This document shows positions 62,312 to 64,000 of a stretch of 64,000 nucleotides of DNA, piece by piece. Location of the stretch: the NCBI GenBank assembly GCA_951213105.1, contig OX578152.1, positions 76,254,680-76,318,679 of the forward strand, given 5' to 3'. The notes under the pieces were generated by a model. That model saw only the letters and a program-made list of their open reading frames with translations, was not told the DNA's origin and did not search any database. How positions within the stretch are numbered: position 1 is the stretch's first letter; each line of letters starts with the position of its first letter. Source of the DNA: Amaurobius ferox. Lineage: Eukaryota > Arthropoda > Arachnida > Araneae > Amaurobiidae. Position numbers and translations under genes: made by a program.

Positions 62312-64000
62312 GTAAGTCTATTGATCACTCAGTTCCTATTCACTTTCCAAGGGTTTGATAAAAATATATATGTCGATTTCAGACGAAGAAACTTTTAGAT
62401 TGTGAGTAATTGACAAGACATGGAACACTTTGAAAACTATATGAAAAGCTAGTAGAGATATCTGGCATTACCCTGGATAATACTAAAATAAAATTAATGT
62501 GGTTCAAAATTTTATATATTTTAACTAAAAGTTCTGCTGCCAGTTGGGCTTGACTTGACAACCCAGGTAACAGTATGTATACCGAGTGAGCTATTTTTGA
62601 ATTATGAGCGATCATTACAGACATTAAACAGGTATTTTAATTTATGTTGTAATGCTGGTAGGTGAAAGAGGATAAAACATATTAAAATATTCCTTTCTGA
62701 ATTCAGCCTCATTACTTAAAAAATAGAGATGGGCAAATACTATCCATAAATACTTCCATACTATCCATAAAGTGTTCCCGATACTAAAAAGTATTCATGA
62801 AAGTATTCACAATTGAATACTAGAAAGTATTCACAATATTCAATCTAATGTTATAGGAAGAAATTCGAATACCATGCACCATGTTTAGCAGCAAGAAGAA
62901 GAAATTTGAAGAAAAAGTATATTTCTACCCAATTAAAATATTTTTGACTACTGGAACAGAGCAGTCTGTATACTGATAATTAATAATATTTAATAAATGT
63001 AAGTATTATTTATTAACAATTTCGAATGACTAATTGGGGTATTTGAAAATTTGAGGTCTAGTTAATATTCAAATTCAAGAAAAGTATTATTCACCCATCT
63101 CTATTAAAAAGTTTCACCGATATAGATTGCATATTTCAAAACATATTTAACTATTACATTTTAGAAAATAAAAATTGAAGTCAATTGTGGAAATGTTATA
63201 TATTTCTACAACTAATAACAACAAAAAATTTTATTTCAATATATTCTATACCTCTAATGTATTATATATCTTCTATTTAAAAAAAAAAACATTCTACATT
63301 TGTATAAAAACAAAACAATCTTAAAAAAATATGATTTGATCTTAATTTTGTCTTGATATTTATTTTTATTTAACTATGAATTTACTGGTGCATGCTTTCT
63401 TCATATTAGCAGCAAAAATGCCTTGTATAATTTAAAATCCAAAAAAATTTATAAAACATACGAGATCATTATTCTTTTTGTAAAGGAGCCTGACTCGGAA
63501 TATATTGGACATTTATTTCCAAAATGTAGATCAAAATTTGGTTACATCATTGTATTTATATACTGATAACATTTATTTTTTTCAAACAAATATTTCTCAA
63601 CAGATTGCAAAGAGTTTTATCTTGATAAGTTAAGACAAATTATTAATATCTTGTTAATTAATCAGTAATCACCAGGTTAACCTCTACATGTTGAAAAGTG
63701 GCATATTTTAATTTTTACAGAAGAAAATATTTCCCCCTATATAATGAATGAATGTGATTACGTAGAATGTCCCTTTCTTTTCTTCATTGTCTTGAATAAT
63801 TACATTCTTCAATACATATAATAACAAGAAAAATTGTGTAAACCCTGTGGGAAATGTATATCCCATATTCTAAAATTTGTAAGATTTTAACTTTATTTCA
63901 GAAAATTTATACTTTAAAATGAGACTAACACAGTTTATATTGTTATTTTAAAATCTATGTGTCCTATGAATTTTATCACTCATTTAAATATACCAAATAA
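62312..64000 (+). other. Start of the next PDPR intron
   Basis: AT-rich. An irregular repeat of ATACTATCCATAAATACTTC-type and AAAGTATTCACAATTGAATA-type phrases lies at 62738-62845. No exon matching the PDPR C-terminus was found up to 64000. Confidence 0.7.

Overview
The window is eukaryotic, AT-rich and dominated by introns and transposable elements. It suggests a large arthropod genome. A spider or other arachnid is my best guess, from the style of the mobile elements and the long introns; nothing in the window proves it. I see no bacterial operons, CRISPR array or free-standing RNA gene.

One host gene runs along the + strand for almost the whole window. Fifteen exons between 6475 and 62311, all with GT-AG borders and compatible phases, encode about 672 residues. 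They align collinearly with the mitochondrial pyruvate dehydrogenase phosphatase regulatory subunit (PDPR), an FAD-oxidoreductase (DAO) and aminomethyltransferase (GCV_T) fold protein. The first exon seen begins just after the expected N-terminal targeting and dinucleotide-binding part, so the 5' exons lie left of the window. The reading stops about 100 residues before the usual C-terminus, so the last exons lie to the right. No stop or frameshift is seen in any exon.

Everything else is flank or intron. From 1 to 2123 lies a decayed, 5'-truncated LINE (reverse transcriptase plus RNase H, minus strand), interrupted by a 58-bp SINE tail. From 4.0 to 5.8 kb a roughly 210-bp tandem repeat carries a TTAA-flanked foldback element. 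Intron 1 (6.6-13.8 kb) holds two Penelope-like or related reverse transcriptase remnants and several hammerhead-ribozyme-like motifs. Intron 3 holds a mariner-type element with a dead transposase. Later introns hold its deletion derivative, a probable solo LTR, a miniature LTR retrotransposon, two tRNA-derived SINE families, two piggyBac-type TTAA elements (one with a dead transposase), pogo/Tigger-like and Tc1-like remnants, a long foldback element, and a Penelope-like element with a GIY-YIG nuclease remnant close to three more hammerhead-like motifs. A 200-N gap lies at 58461-58660.

The most interesting signal is the set of hammerhead-like motifs (7.1, 8.8, 10.1, 59.5, 59.9 and 60.7 kb). 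Several have very short, self-complementary stem III segments, as reported for Penelope-associated hammerhead variants thought to act as dimers. Second are ultra-short SINE tail insertions (58 and 30 bp) that still carry clean target-site duplications.
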